Assembly (NCBI RefSeq): GCF_024129865.1
Contig: NZ_JAMYFE010000044.1
Coordinates: 83,911-147,910 of the forward strand
DNA from: Stieleria tagensis
Lineage (GTDB): Bacteria; Planctomycetota; Planctomycetia; Pirellulales; Pirellulaceae
Direction: 5' to 3'
DNA: 64,000 bases
Positions within the stretch are counted from its first letter, which is position 1; the number at the start of each line of letters is the position of its first letter. Shown here one piece after another: positions 36,439 to 45,488 of this stretch. The position numbers and the translations under genes were made by a program. The notes beneath the pieces are model-generated. The model worked only from the letters and a program-made list of their open reading frames with translations. It was not told where the DNA came from and did not search any database.

Positions 36439-38198
36439 TTTGCTGGCTCGGCCGCCTCAATTTCCTGGTCGACTTGGCTCATTTGTAAAAAATCAACGTC
36501 GCCACTGCACTTCGATTGAGTCGGCTGGACGCCTTCGTTGATCAACAACGTTCCCATCGCGCGCTGCAACGCAACCAACGCGATCATGTAGGCGGATTCC
36601 ACCGCGGCCATATCTTGCTCGGCATCGGTGCGGCGTCGCTGGGCGTCCAACAAGTTTTCCAACTTGATGCCGACTCGTGACCCGTCACCACCAGCGATTT
36701 CCCATTGAACCGTCAAGATGTTTTCTTCGACAATTGCCGTTGATAGTACTTTTCGTTTGCTAACTTGTTGCAGGCCGTAGCGACGGATGTCGATCAACGC
36801 CGTTTCGACTTCGAACTGAGTCTGTTTGATGACCTCTCGCAACTGTTCACTGCGCTGGCGATAGCGCATCAGCGCCTCCTGGTGCTGGGCGCGAAACGCA
36901 CGTCGGCCGCGTGGCAGTTCAAATTCCAGACCCGTTGAAACACCAGGGGTTTGTTCAAATTGTTGCACCAGCGAACGACCAACTTGGCTGGCCCCATTTA
37001 ATTGCGCCAAATAGCCGTTAAAGACCCAATTCAGTTGCGGTTCCAGTTCGGCGCGAGTGACCTGTAGCTCCAACGCAGAAATCGCCATCGCATGTGTCGC
37101 CGCGCGAACCTCGGGTCGGTTCTGCAGCGCCTGGGAGACCGCATCGCGCAATTGCCATTGGGACTCGGGGATCGTCGGCGCATTTGCCGGAATCAATTCT
37201 AAATCGCGTTCCGCACCCAGCAGTGTGTCGCTGCCGACCAAGACAGCCAGTCGGGTTTGCTGTTTCATTAGCTCGGCGTCTAAATCAATCACCTGGTCGG
37301 ATCGTCGGGCGACCCGTTGCCTAGCCTTGGCGATTTCGATCCGCGTCGCATCAAATCCCTGTCGACCGCTGAGCAGGGCTTCGATTCGTTCGCTGCGTGC
37401 GACAAGCGCGCGCTGCTGCGTGAGTTGGGCGCGCAATTGGTACAGTTGCCAATAGGCGACGATCACATCCGCAATTCGCTGTTCCACCTCGCCTCGCATT
37501 TCCTGCCACGCGACTTGGCTTTCAATCTGGGCCTGTGTGACAAGACGCTCGTTGTAGTATTTGCCACCGCGGGACAGCAACGGTTTGTTCAAATTCAAAC
37601 TCAGTCTGGCGTTGCCCTGGTTGCGAGGCAAAAAGAACGAACTGTTGCTGTCTAACAAACCAAATTGTTGTTGCAGTTCGATCTCCGTGCCGCGGCGGGT
37701 TTTCCGGCGGACACCGGCATTGAAGTTCAAGGATTCTTCCAGCAGGCGATCCGCACCACCGGTGGTCAGAGTGTTGCCGACCGGGTCATTGGTTGCCCCC
37801 AGATGGCTGCCCAACAACATCGTCGAATCAAAAGCGGCGTCTTGTTGCACGATCCGTTGGTAGGTAGCACTGGTTTGAAACGCCACCCCCAAAATGCGTG
37901 GGCTGTTGGCGAGTGTGTCCAACAATACGGTTTGCAAATCAAAACGAACCCAGCGGTCGCGGTCGAGCACCGGCCCGGCAACCGGTCCCACCCACCAATC
38001 CGTGGCAGTGCCCTGGCTGTTCATCGCCGGACCCGGCAACAGGGCGTATCCGGCGGGAGCAGGGTCTGTGGAGAGGACGCGCGGTGGCGAATCAGGGTCA
38101 CCGATCGGCGAATCAGCCAGCGCGCAGCGGCCGGCGATGACGTAACACGCCACCGTCACCGTCAGCCACCAGTTCGATCGACTCGCCTTGCCCGACAT
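36435..38198 (-). CDS. TolC-family outer-membrane efflux protein
   Basis: The 587-residue protein has a signal peptide (ending CALADSPIGD) and two tandem outer-membrane efflux repeats dominated by long helices. The first repeat has RLSLNLNKPLLSRGGKYYNE and the helical QRIADVIVAYWQLYQLRAQL. The second has GLEFELPRGRRAFRAQHQEA and VGIKLENLLDAQRRRTDAEQ. It should form the trimeric outer-membrane channel of the export system. It is the first gene of an operon with two HlyD adaptors and the M50/HlyD protein. The last five codons overlap the next gene slightly. Confidence 0.92.
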   Translation of the reverse strand: MSGKASRSNWWLTVTVACYVIAGRCALADSPIGDPDSPPRVLSTDPAPAGYALLPGPAMNSQGTATDWWVGPVAGPVLDRDRWVRFDLQTVLLDTLANSPRILGVAFQTSATYQRIVQQDAAFDSTMLLGSHLGATNDPVGNTLTTGGADRLLEESLNFNAGVRRKTRRGTEIELQQQFGLLDSNSSFFLPRNQGNARLSLNLNKPLLSRGGKYYNERLVTQAQIESQVAWQEMRGEVEQRIADVIVAYWQLYQLRAQLTQQRALVARSERIEALLSGRQGFDATRIEIAKARQRVARRSDQVIDLDAELMKQQTRLAVLVGSDTLLGAERDLELIPANAPTIPESQWQLRDAVSQALQNRPEVRAATHAMAISALELQVTRAELEPQLNWVFNGYLAQLNGASQVGRSLVQQFEQTPGVSTGLEFELPRGRRAFRAQHQEALMRYRQRSEQLREVIKQTQFEVETALIDIRRYGLQQVSKRKVLSTAIVEENILTVQWEIAGGDGSRVGIKLENLLDAQRRRTDAEQDMAAVESAYMIALVALQRAMGTLLINEGVQPTQSKCSGDVDFLQMSQVDQEIEAAEPAK

Positions 38199-38675
38199 CT
38201 GCTATTGGGTCTACTCCATTTCCGCTGTTTCAACGGCACACCATCCGCCATCAGCCGCCGTCACATGGGTAGGGACGCGCGCTGTAGTTGGGATCGGACG
38301 TATCAGTCGCATCGATCGCACTGCGTACACCGAAATGGAGAGTCCAATGTGCTCAGCTGCCGAATAACCGTTAGGGCCGTCAAAGTCGAACCAGTTCCGA
38401 TGGAGTGATTCGGAACCCCCTATCACAGAGCCGACCGGGATCATGATCCGGATTTTCAGTTGGCGGACTTCTGCCAAGTCGAACTTGCCGCCGTCATGAT
38501 CGGTGCGACCGGCCGTCACGGCGCGTCGAGATTTTCTTTTGTCCCCCCGCTCGGATTGCAGAGAATTCCTAACCGCAAATCTGTCAGTCGGAAGCCAAAC
38601 TTTCAGCGATCGTCAGGTGCGAAATCGGGCCTGATGCAATCGTCCGCAACCTTCTGACATCACTGTGATTGCACC
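38199..38675. other. Non-coding divergent region between the TolC operon and the GGDEF gene
   Basis: These 477 bases lie between the divergent starts of the TolC gene and the GGDEF-HD gene. A 102-codon frame on the minus strand (38211-38519) shows no domain, signal peptide or conserved pattern and I did not call it. Promoters for both flanking genes must lie here. Confidence 0.45.
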
Positions 38676-41129
38676 TTGGGTAGGGTCTACTTCCAATCGA
38701 TTCGGCTGGCTATCGCTCTGGTGTGCATCGGCGCCAGTTTGATTTTGGCTAGCCACTGGTTCGGGCTGATGCCGGACCTGGCCAAGATCGAAAGTGGATC
38801 GCGGCGCCGATTGAGCGAAGCGGTGGCGATCAACACCGCGGCCCATGTTCGTAAACAGCAATGGATCGACTTGCGCGCCACGATTGCAACCCTGATCGAC
38901 CGCGACAACGACTTGCTCTCAGTGGGGGTTCGCAGCATTCGCGGCGATCTGAAGGTCGACGCGGGGCATCACGATGAGATTTGGCAAAGCCTAACAACCG
39001 ATGCAAACGGTATCGACGCGATCAGTGTGCCAATCACTTTGAACCGGCGACATTGGGGCGAGGTCGAATTCTGTTTTCGTGCCCCGGATCGGACGTTTAT
39101 GGGGGCCATCGCCGAACACCCGTTGGTCCGTCTGTTGGCCTTCTTTTGTATCGCCGGAACCATCGCCTACACCCTGTTCGTCGGCAAGGTGATGCGCGTC
39201 TTCAGCACCACGCAAGTCGTTCCAGACCGGGTTCGCCAAGCGCTCGACACACTTGCCGAAGGCCTGCTGGTGTTGGATGAAAAGGCGCAAATCGTGTTGG
39301 CCAACCGAGCGTTCGCGCAGACGGTCGATGTCCCCCGAGAACTGCTGGTCGAAACCGGTGCGAACGATCTGCCGTGGACCCAGGAAAACGATTTGCCCTG
39401 TGAATACTTTCCCTGGATGACAGCGATCGACGAATCCGCCACGGTCACCGAACAGATGTTGCACCTGCGTGTGGCAGACGGCCAACGCCGAATCTTCTCC
39501 GTCAACGCAGCTCCTATCGGCGGCGGCGGCGGTTCTCGCCGCGGCGCGTTGGCGACCTTTCGTGACGTCACCCATATCGAACTGCACCGCGCCGAGCTGG
39601 AAACGATGTTGTCCCTGCTGCGTGACAGCCAAGACGAGATCGAACAGAAGAACAAGAAACTCGAAATCCTGGCCACGCAAGATGCATTGACCGGCTGTTT
39701 GAACCGTCGCGCCTTCTTTGAAATGTTCGGACGGCTTTGGAAACAGGCCCAACAAACTCAGAAACCGCTGTCCTGTGTCATGATCGACAACGACCACTTC
39801 AAAGCGGTCAATGACACCTACGGGCACGGCGTTGGCGACGACGTGCTGCGCGAAGTTTCACGTTTGCTGCGTGAGACCTTCAGCGGTCATGGATTGGTCT
39901 GCCGCTATGGCGGTGAAGAATTCTGCGTCTTGTTGCCTGGCATGGACTTTGCCGATGCGTTGGAGATGGCGGAACAAACACGAATCGGTATCGAGCAGAT
40001 CCGATTTGCCGAGCCAGCCGAGTTGAAATTGACCGCCAGTCTGGGTGTGACTGAAACGCGGTTCAATGCCAACGAACCCCAAGAATTGATCAACCAAGCC
40101 GACTTGTGCCTGTATGCGGCTAAGCGAACCGGCCGCAATTGTGTTGTTCCCTACAGCGAGAACTTCACGCAAATGGAGGCCGAGGCCGCAGCCGTTGAAG
40201 ACGTCAGTTTGCCTGAAATTCCTCGCCAAGCTGTGACGGCGCTGGTAGCGTCGCTGGCCTATCGCGATGCCAATACCGCCGAACATTGTCGACGTGTGGC
40301 GGATCTGTGCGCTCGGGTGTCGAAACAATACATGGACGCCAATGATCAGTACATTCTGAGAAATGCCGCACTGTTGCACGACATCGGAAAAGTCGGCGTG
40401 GCGGACGAGATCCTGCTCAAACGTGGCAAGCTTAGCCCCGACGAGCGAGAGCAAATGGAATTGCACGACCGAATCGGTGTCGAAGTTTTGGACAGTGCGT
40501 TCGAATGCCAGGAACTGACGCTGATTGTCAAACAACGGCACGCGTTCTTTGACGGGTCCGGACGTGATCGCAATTTGCCCAGCGGTCAAGAGATTCCGAT
40601 CGGGGCCCGGTTGTTGTCGATCTGTGATAGTTACGACTCCATGGTTTCCGACCAGGTCTATCGCGCCGGGTGCACGCACGATGTGGCGGTCGACGAACTA
40701 CGTCGGTTCGCCGGAACGCAATTTGACCCTGAACTGGTCGAACACTTTGCCAGCGTTGTCACCCACAAACCGGAGCCCCAAATCAGCCAGCCACTCAGTG
40801 AAGCCACCCTGCAAATCCAATTCCAAGTCGAACGATTGGTCGATGCGATCAATGAACAAGATATCGATGGCGTGCGTCATCTGGCTGCCCGATTGGGACG
40901 CCATGCCCATCATTGTCAAATCGAAACGATTGCCGAGGCTGCGGATCGTATCAGCGGCCAAGCCACCGAACTAGAAATCCCTTGGCTCGATTTGTTGCGA
41001 GAGACCGAACAACTACTCGCCATCTGTCACCAGGTCCACGCCGTGACTGAGACTGAAGTGCTGCACCCAGTGGGCCAGTCGGCTGCTAATGACGACGATC
41101 CGCTTGGCGGTCATTTCGACGGCGATTGA
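38676..41129 (+). CDS. Membrane GGDEF-HD signalling protein with C-terminal HPt-like domain
   Basis: The 817-residue protein begins with a TM helix (LAIALVCIGASLILASHWFG). A periplasmic sensor region and a second TM (VRLLAFFCIAGTIAYTLFVG, about 150-170) follow. Next are a PAS-like domain (ALDTLAEGLLVLDEKAQIVL) and a diguanylate cyclase domain with GGEEF near residue 411 and the Asp site MIDNDHFKAVNDTYGHGVGD. The HD phosphodiesterase-like domain has HDIGKVG near 567, but RHAFFDGSGRDR replaces the usual HHE...DGxGYP. The last 110 residues look HPt-like (LAARLGRHAHHCQIETIAEA). The start is a TTG at 38676 directly before the first TM, with no ATG or GTG option. The 3' end overlaps the next gene by 19 bases, tail to tail. 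Confidence 0.88.
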   Translation: MGRVYFQSIRLAIALVCIGASLILASHWFGLMPDLAKIESGSRRRLSEAVAINTAAHVRKQQWIDLRATIATLIDRDNDLLSVGVRSIRGDLKVDAGHHDEIWQSLTTDANGIDAISVPITLNRRHWGEVEFCFRAPDRTFMGAIAEHPLVRLLAFFCIAGTIAYTLFVGKVMRVFSTTQVVPDRVRQALDTLAEGLLVLDEKAQIVLANRAFAQTVDVPRELLVETGANDLPWTQENDLPCEYFPWMTAIDESATVTEQMLHLRVADGQRRIFSVNAAPIGGGGGSRRGALATFRDVTHIELHRAELETMLSLLRDSQDEIEQKNKKLEILATQDALTGCLNRRAFFEMFGRLWKQAQQTQKPLSCVMIDNDHFKAVNDTYGHGVGDDVLREVSRLLRETFSGHGLVCRYGGEEFCVLLPGMDFADALEMAEQTRIGIEQIRFAEPAELKLTASLGVTETRFNANEPQELINQADLCLYAAKRTGRNCVVPYSENFTQMEAEAAAVEDVSLPEIPRQAVTALVASLAYRDANTAEHCRRVADLCARVSKQYMDANDQYILRNAALLHDIGKVGVADEILLKRGKLSPDEREQMELHDRIGVEVLDSAFECQELTLIVKQRHAFFDGSGRDRNLPSGQEIPIGARLLSICDSYDSMVSDQVYRAGCTHDVAVDELRRFAGTQFDPELVEHFASVVTHKPEPQISQPLSEATLQIQFQVERLVDAINEQDIDGVRHLAARLGRHAHHCQIETIAEAADRISGQATELEIPWLDLLRETEQLLAICHQVHAVTETEVLHPVGQSAANDDDPLGGHFDGD

Positions 41130-43342
41130 TTCCATCGTTTCTGCAACGCAATGATGACTTCACCAGCCGCCTGACGGACGGGTTTGGATGGATCGGCGAC
41201 ACGTTCGCCGATCAATTGCAACAACCGCTCGCTGGGTGCGTCCACTGAGCGGGCGATTTCGACGGCATCCAATCGAACCGATGCGTCTTCGCTGTTCAAA
41301 TAACGGGCAAACAGTTCGTCCCGCGTTGCCCGCTCACGCGTCGGATTGACTCCGAAACGCTGGACCAACCACCGGTCCAACGTCTCCTGCAACGGTTGTG
41401 TTTCGACATCCGTGGCGTCCCATTCCAATCCTTTCTCGCCGACAGGATTCAGTGCAGCGAGCTGCCATTTGAGCGTCGAGAACGCAGCTCGATAGCCAAA
41501 CGGTTGGTCCTCCGAACGCGTCCACGGCCCGACCAATAACAGCTCCGGCCACATGTAGTGAAATGTGGCGAACAGACGCTGTGACAAATCAGCGTCGGAT
41601 GACTCTGCCAGATCAATTCCTTCGAACAGGCCATCGGGTTGCGTGTTGAATTCCAATGCCGATAGCACTGTCGGCAACACATCCGCGTGCATCGTCAGTT
41701 CGTCGACCACCCGTGGCTCGTGCTCCGGGAAATACAGCATCGCGGACGTCGTGTTTTGCGTTTTGGACAATCGTGTCCCATGTCCGATCGTGCCGTCATC
41801 CATGAACGATTCCCCATGGTCCCCCACGATCACAATCCAACGATCTCGCTGTAGCAAGGGGCCGATCATGTAGTCCAACGAACGTAAACTGTTGCGATAG
41901 CGATTCCAAACCAGTTCTCGCTGGCTGCCCGTGTAGGGTGCAATGAACGTTTGTGTGGCGGCCGGTTGAAACACTTCCTGATCGGGACGGCTGGCAAACG
42001 GTTGATGGCTGGAATACAAATAGACCACTGCGACTCGAGGCGGGCGCGGTTGAGTCGGATCGCTGCCGGGTTCTAAAAACTGCGTCGCACGATCGATCGA
42101 TCGTTGGTCCGACGCGATCCAGTCCACCGGTTCAATTTGAAAATCATCGTAGTAGTCGGGCTTAATAAACCCACTCATCCCAAATTTGTCCCAATCATCC
42201 GTACCGCCATAGAACCCCAATTCATAACCGGCCTGCTGCAACAATCGATTCATCAACGGTCGAAACGTGTGCGACAGCGGGAAATAACTCGCTTCGGTTC
42301 CGTTTAACAGACTGAAAATGCCCAGGTTGCTGGCGTTCCCTCCCGAGAAATGGTTGCGCAGCATGTAGCCGTCGCGACCGAGCCGGTGGACGTTGGGCAT
42401 CACGTCGGGCGACATCAACGAGTGCTGGAGCGATTCAATGATGACGATCACGCCATCAATCCTCGGCGGCAGTTGTTCGTCGCTCTGCGCCGCAACCCTG
42501 GCTTGTTTGAACATCGTGATCCGCTGCTGGACAGGCGTTACCAACCCCAAACCGTGCAACTTGGATTGCACCGCTTCGTCGCCGACCGGAGCCGAGCGGC
42601 CGACGCTGCGGTGTTGGACCACACCGAGTGAGCACAGCGGATGCCGGATGGAATGGTCACGCATCTCGGCAAGCGTGCGATCCAGATTCAACAGTGCCGG
42701 GACCGCGATCAGACCACAGCTGAGCGCAATCAATCCAACCACCGTGATGGGGGCAACATCGCCGCTGCGATTCACCGACCAGCGTCGTGCAAATCGAGTC
42801 GCCAGCAATGCCGCGACAAACGCCAATCCGATCACGCCCAGCACCACCGCGACACCAGCCAGAATCGTCGTCGGTCCCAAGAACGGGATCAATCCCGGCA
42901 GCAACGACAGAACGATATGCAGCAAGGTGCTGGACAAAAAACGTTCTCCGATCCAGTGAAACGTGATGCAATCGAACAACACCACGATCGGTACCAATGC
43001 CAATGCCAATGCACCGAGACGCCATGCCCATCGCGGCGCAATATAAGAACAGACCAGCAGTGGCACCAACAGCACCGCGATCGGCGCAAAGGCTTGAGCA
43101 ATCACCCAAGCATGCGCCCACAGAAACGGCAGTTCGGACAATTCATCAAAAGGGCGATCCAGCGGATAAAGACTGGAAATCAAACCTGTACAAACCCACG
43201 TCATCAGTGCAAATAACACCAGACGTTTCTGGGCATCAGCGACTCGCTCTCGATTGACTCGTCGGCACTGCGGGTCCGCGCGGTCGGCGCCTTGCTGTGA
43301 TTCGGTTTTCGTGTCGTGTACTTCTGTCAAAATATCACACAA
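41111..43342 (-). CDS. YejM/PbgA-like membrane protein of the alkaline phosphatase superfamily with HEAT-like tail
   Basis: The 743-residue protein has about five N-terminal TM helices (residues 45-215; LVLFALMTWVCTGLISSLYP, LALALVPIVVLFDCITFHWI). A periplasmic sulfatase/phosphoethanolamine-transferase-like domain follows: GVIVIIESLQHSLMSPDVMP, FSGGNASNLGIFSLLNGTEA, YLYSSHQPF, VIVGDHGESFMDDGTIGHG. GGNASN..IFSL and the N-terminal topology resemble YejM/PbgA rather than typical sulfatases, as no CxPxR is present. The last 70 residues carry HEAT-like repeats (NSEDASVRLDAVEIARSVDA, DPSKPVRQAAGEVIIALQKR), unusual for this family. YejM relatives act in outer-membrane lipid homeostasis, so a similar role is inferred. 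Confidence 0.85.
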   Translation of the reverse strand: MCDILTEVHDTKTESQQGADRADPQCRRVNRERVADAQKRLVLFALMTWVCTGLISSLYPLDRPFDELSELPFLWAHAWVIAQAFAPIAVLLVPLLVCSYIAPRWAWRLGALALALVPIVVLFDCITFHWIGERFLSSTLLHIVLSLLPGLIPFLGPTTILAGVAVVLGVIGLAFVAALLATRFARRWSVNRSGDVAPITVVGLIALSCGLIAVPALLNLDRTLAEMRDHSIRHPLCSLGVVQHRSVGRSAPVGDEAVQSKLHGLGLVTPVQQRITMFKQARVAAQSDEQLPPRIDGVIVIIESLQHSLMSPDVMPNVHRLGRDGYMLRNHFSGGNASNLGIFSLLNGTEASYFPLSHTFRPLMNRLLQQAGYELGFYGGTDDWDKFGMSGFIKPDYYDDFQIEPVDWIASDQRSIDRATQFLEPGSDPTQPRPPRVAVVYLYSSHQPFASRPDQEVFQPAATQTFIAPYTGSQRELVWNRYRNSLRSLDYMIGPLLQRDRWIVIVGDHGESFMDDGTIGHGTRLSKTQNTTSAMLYFPEHEPRVVDELTMHADVLPTVLSALEFNTQPDGLFEGIDLAESSDADLSQRLFATFHYMWPELLLVGPWTRSEDQPFGYRAAFSTLKWQLAALNPVGEKGLEWDATDVETQPLQETLDRWLVQRFGVNPTRERATRDELFARYLNSEDASVRLDAVEIARSVDAPSERLLQLIGERVADPSKPVRQAAGEVIIALQKRWNQSPSK

Positions 43343-43446
43343 TCGATATGCCGGTCGTCAAAGACGCACATTATCACCCCGCAGCACCAATGCTCGCAAC
43401 CGAGTCGGCAGCCACTCGAACGAAAACAGTGCTGCAGCACGAGCGA

Positions 43447-44430
43447 CTATCGATCGCGTACCAGTTTCGATGACTCGATCGAATGCTGTTTCAGAATGGG
43501 GGCAATGTCGGCTAAATACCGATCCGCATCCACCGGATAACCCGCCGTGGAACGCAGCGCCGATGCACCGCAATGCAGGTCCGTAAAGTATTGGTTGAAC
43601 GACTCCATCGCCTTTTCTCGCAAATATTTGGCGACCATCGATGAAAACGCTACCGGTGCAAACGAATCTCCTTTGACGGTGAAGTGTATCGTGAACGCCC
43701 CATTGCCAAACGGGACGTGATAGCCACTGTGTGTCTTTGATTCTTCCATCACTTGCACCAACCCACTGTCGAACTCGGCTTGCAAGGGACTGGAATAGTA
43801 ACGCCGTCCGCCATGTCGATCGCAATAGACCGCGATCGTAGGTGCGTCACTTGTCGACCGACCGGCGGATACACGATGCAGCATTTGATGAACCAAGCCC
43901 AATGTCGCCGATGAGAGCAAGTCGGACTTGTTTCGTCCTCCGCCACAGGCCCGATTAAATTCAGCAGCGGTGATCACACGGGTCTGCAAATCGATTAGCT
44001 TGGCCGGTCCCACGTCCCATTGGTCGACCAAACATTGTGTCGGGTCAGTGTCAATCGTAGCGGCGGCGAATTTCACCAACCAAGGTGTTTCATGGATCGC
44101 TTGAACGTCGTCGGTCGCCAAGTCAGCAGCCAACCGGATCGGTCGCTGATCCAACCCACACCAACGGCAACCGGCCAGCGTCACCCATTCCAATTTTTGA
44201 TAGGCCGGTGCTGTCCCCTGGGCCACAGATTTCGGTTTAAAAATGGCTTTCGAATCATTCACCATGATCCGTTGAGCACCGATCCGTGCAGGACGACGAA
44301 TGGCTGCAAAAGCGTCTTGCAGTGCCGCGGGACTGCTATCATCCTCAGCGATCTCCCAAGCCGACGCTGCGACAATCAAAGGCCCCAACTTGGGTCCGTA
44401 GCCGGCTTCGTCAGTTGCAATCAGAATCAT
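43447..44430 (-). CDS. Divergent RNase HII-like protein
   Basis: The 327-residue protein starts MILIATDEAGYGPKLGPLIV, matching the RNase HII signature DEAGRGPLAGPV (Asp7, Glu8). Later elements are NDSKAIF (DSK motif), IAVYCDRHGGRRYY (third acidic position), and SSMVAKYLREKAMESFNQYF followed by TAGYPVDADRYL, matching SIIAK..RD...GYGT. In the last acidic position Glu replaces Asp. A central insert with two Cys (LAGCRWCGLDQ) is not typical. It probably has the RNase H fold; activity on RNA-DNA hybrids is inference. I chose the ATG at 44430; the frame runs up to 44664 but would cover the divergent promoter. Confidence 0.75.
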   Translation of the reverse strand: MILIATDEAGYGPKLGPLIVAASAWEIAEDDSSPAALQDAFAAIRRPARIGAQRIMVNDSKAIFKPKSVAQGTAPAYQKLEWVTLAGCRWCGLDQRPIRLAADLATDDVQAIHETPWLVKFAAATIDTDPTQCLVDQWDVGPAKLIDLQTRVITAAEFNRACGGGRNKSDLLSSATLGLVHQMLHRVSAGRSTSDAPTIAVYCDRHGGRRYYSSPLQAEFDSGLVQVMEESKTHSGYHVPFGNGAFTIHFTVKGDSFAPVAFSSMVAKYLREKAMESFNQYFTDLHCGASALRSTAGYPVDADRYLADIAPILKQHSIESSKLVRDR

Positions 44431-44480
44431 GTTGGGTCGTGCGGGCTGTGATAGACTGGTGCGATTAAGGGCGTGCTGGC

Positions 44481-44506
44481 GCCAGGTTGCACCTGGCCTA
44501 CTTTTT
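44481..44506 (+). terminator. Terminator-like hairpin just ahead of the TIM-barrel gene start
   Basis: GCCAGGT (44481-44487) pairs perfectly with ACCTGGC (44491-44497) across a three-base loop. A run of five T follows at 44502-44506. It lies in the 88-base divergent gap, only 12 bases before the ATG at 44519, so it may act as a leader attenuator or 5'-UTR structure rather than as an end-of-gene terminator. On the minus strand it lies upstream of the RNase HII-like gene, which makes a terminator role there impossible. Confidence 0.45.
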
Positions 44507-44518
44507 ATTAATGGACGA

Positions 44519-45469
44519 ATGATGAAATTGAATCGACGTGAATGGTTGGCTGCTTCGGCCGGTGCTGTTTCGCTAGCTGCAACCGGATCCGCGCTTGCGG
44601 CAAGCGAATCGAACCGCAAATTCACCGTGGACCTGCGATGGGGCAGTATCGGTGTCAGCGCCAATCAAGTCCAGGCGATCGAATTGGCTGCGAAGCACGA
44701 TTTCGAATCCGTTGCCGCATCGCCACAGGACTTGGCCAAACTCAGTGACGATGAAAGTGATGCACTCGTCGGCAATCTAAAATCCAACAACTTAACATGG
44801 GGATCATCCGGTCTGCCCGTGGAATTCCGCAAGGACGAAGCGACCTTCAAACAAGGACTCGGCGAACTGCCACGTCTGGCCGCCGCCTTGCAGCGTGCAG
44901 GGGTGGATCGGATGGGAACGTGGATCATGCCCTGTCACGACGAATTGCCGTACGTCGCCAACTTCAAACAACATGCCAACCGGCTTCGCGAGTGTGCCAA
45001 GATTTTGAAAGACAACGGGCTGCGGTTGGGACTGGAATACGTCGGCACTTCGACGCTGCGAAATTCAAAGCGATTTCCGTTTGTCCACACCATGCGCGAG
45101 ACCGCAGAACTGCATGACGCGATCGGGGTGGACAACATGGGCTTTGTACTCGATTCCTGGCACTGGTACACCGCTGGTGAAACCGCAAATGAAATTCGGT
45201 CGCTGGAAAACCGCCAAATCGTCGGCTGTGATCTGAACGACGCCCCCAAAGGACTGGCCGTCGATCAGCAGCTGGACAACGAACGGGAATTGCCGATGGC
45301 GACTGGCGTGATCGACGTAAAATCCTTTTTGCAGGCTCTGGTCGATGTCGGTTATGACGGCCCGGTACGTGCCGAACCGTTCAACCAAGCTCTCAATCAG
45401 ATGGACAATGATGCGGCTTGCGCGGCCACTTCCAAATCAATTCGCAAAGCATTTGCATTGATCGACTGA
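44519..45469 (+). CDS. Tat-exported sugar-phosphate isomerase/epimerase-like TIM-barrel protein
   Basis: The 316-residue protein starts with a twin-arginine signal (MMKLNRREWLAASAGAVSLAATG, split here as NRREWLAAS and AVSLAATGSALA). It continues as a xylose-isomerase-like TIM barrel: LRWGSIGVSANQVQAIELAA, WIMPCHDELPYVANFKQHAN, LRLGLEYVG, DNMGFVLDSWHWYTAGE, IVGCDLNDAPKG and GPVRAEPFNQ. The metal-ligand acids (Glu, Asp-x-W-H, Asp, Glu) are present. Substrate is unknown; secreted family members are common in planctomycetes. The ATG at 44519 (or 44522) directly precedes the signal peptide. A three-codon mini-ORF (44511-44522) overlaps the start. Confidence 0.86.
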   Translation: MMKLNRREWLAASAGAVSLAATGSALAASESNRKFTVDLRWGSIGVSANQVQAIELAAKHDFESVAASPQDLAKLSDDESDALVGNLKSNNLTWGSSGLPVEFRKDEATFKQGLGELPRLAAALQRAGVDRMGTWIMPCHDELPYVANFKQHANRLRECAKILKDNGLRLGLEYVGTSTLRNSKRFPFVHTMRETAELHDAIGVDNMGFVLDSWHWYTAGETANEIRSLENRQIVGCDLNDAPKGLAVDQQLDNERELPMATGVIDVKSFLQALVDVGYDGPVRAEPFNQALNQMDNDAACAATSKSIRKAFALID

Positions 45470-45488
45470 CTGCTCCAGCCCGTCCGTG

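Noticed and set aside
38211..38519. 102-codon minus-strand frame between the TolC and GGDEF genes
   Set aside because: No recognisable motif; it covers a divergent promoter region.
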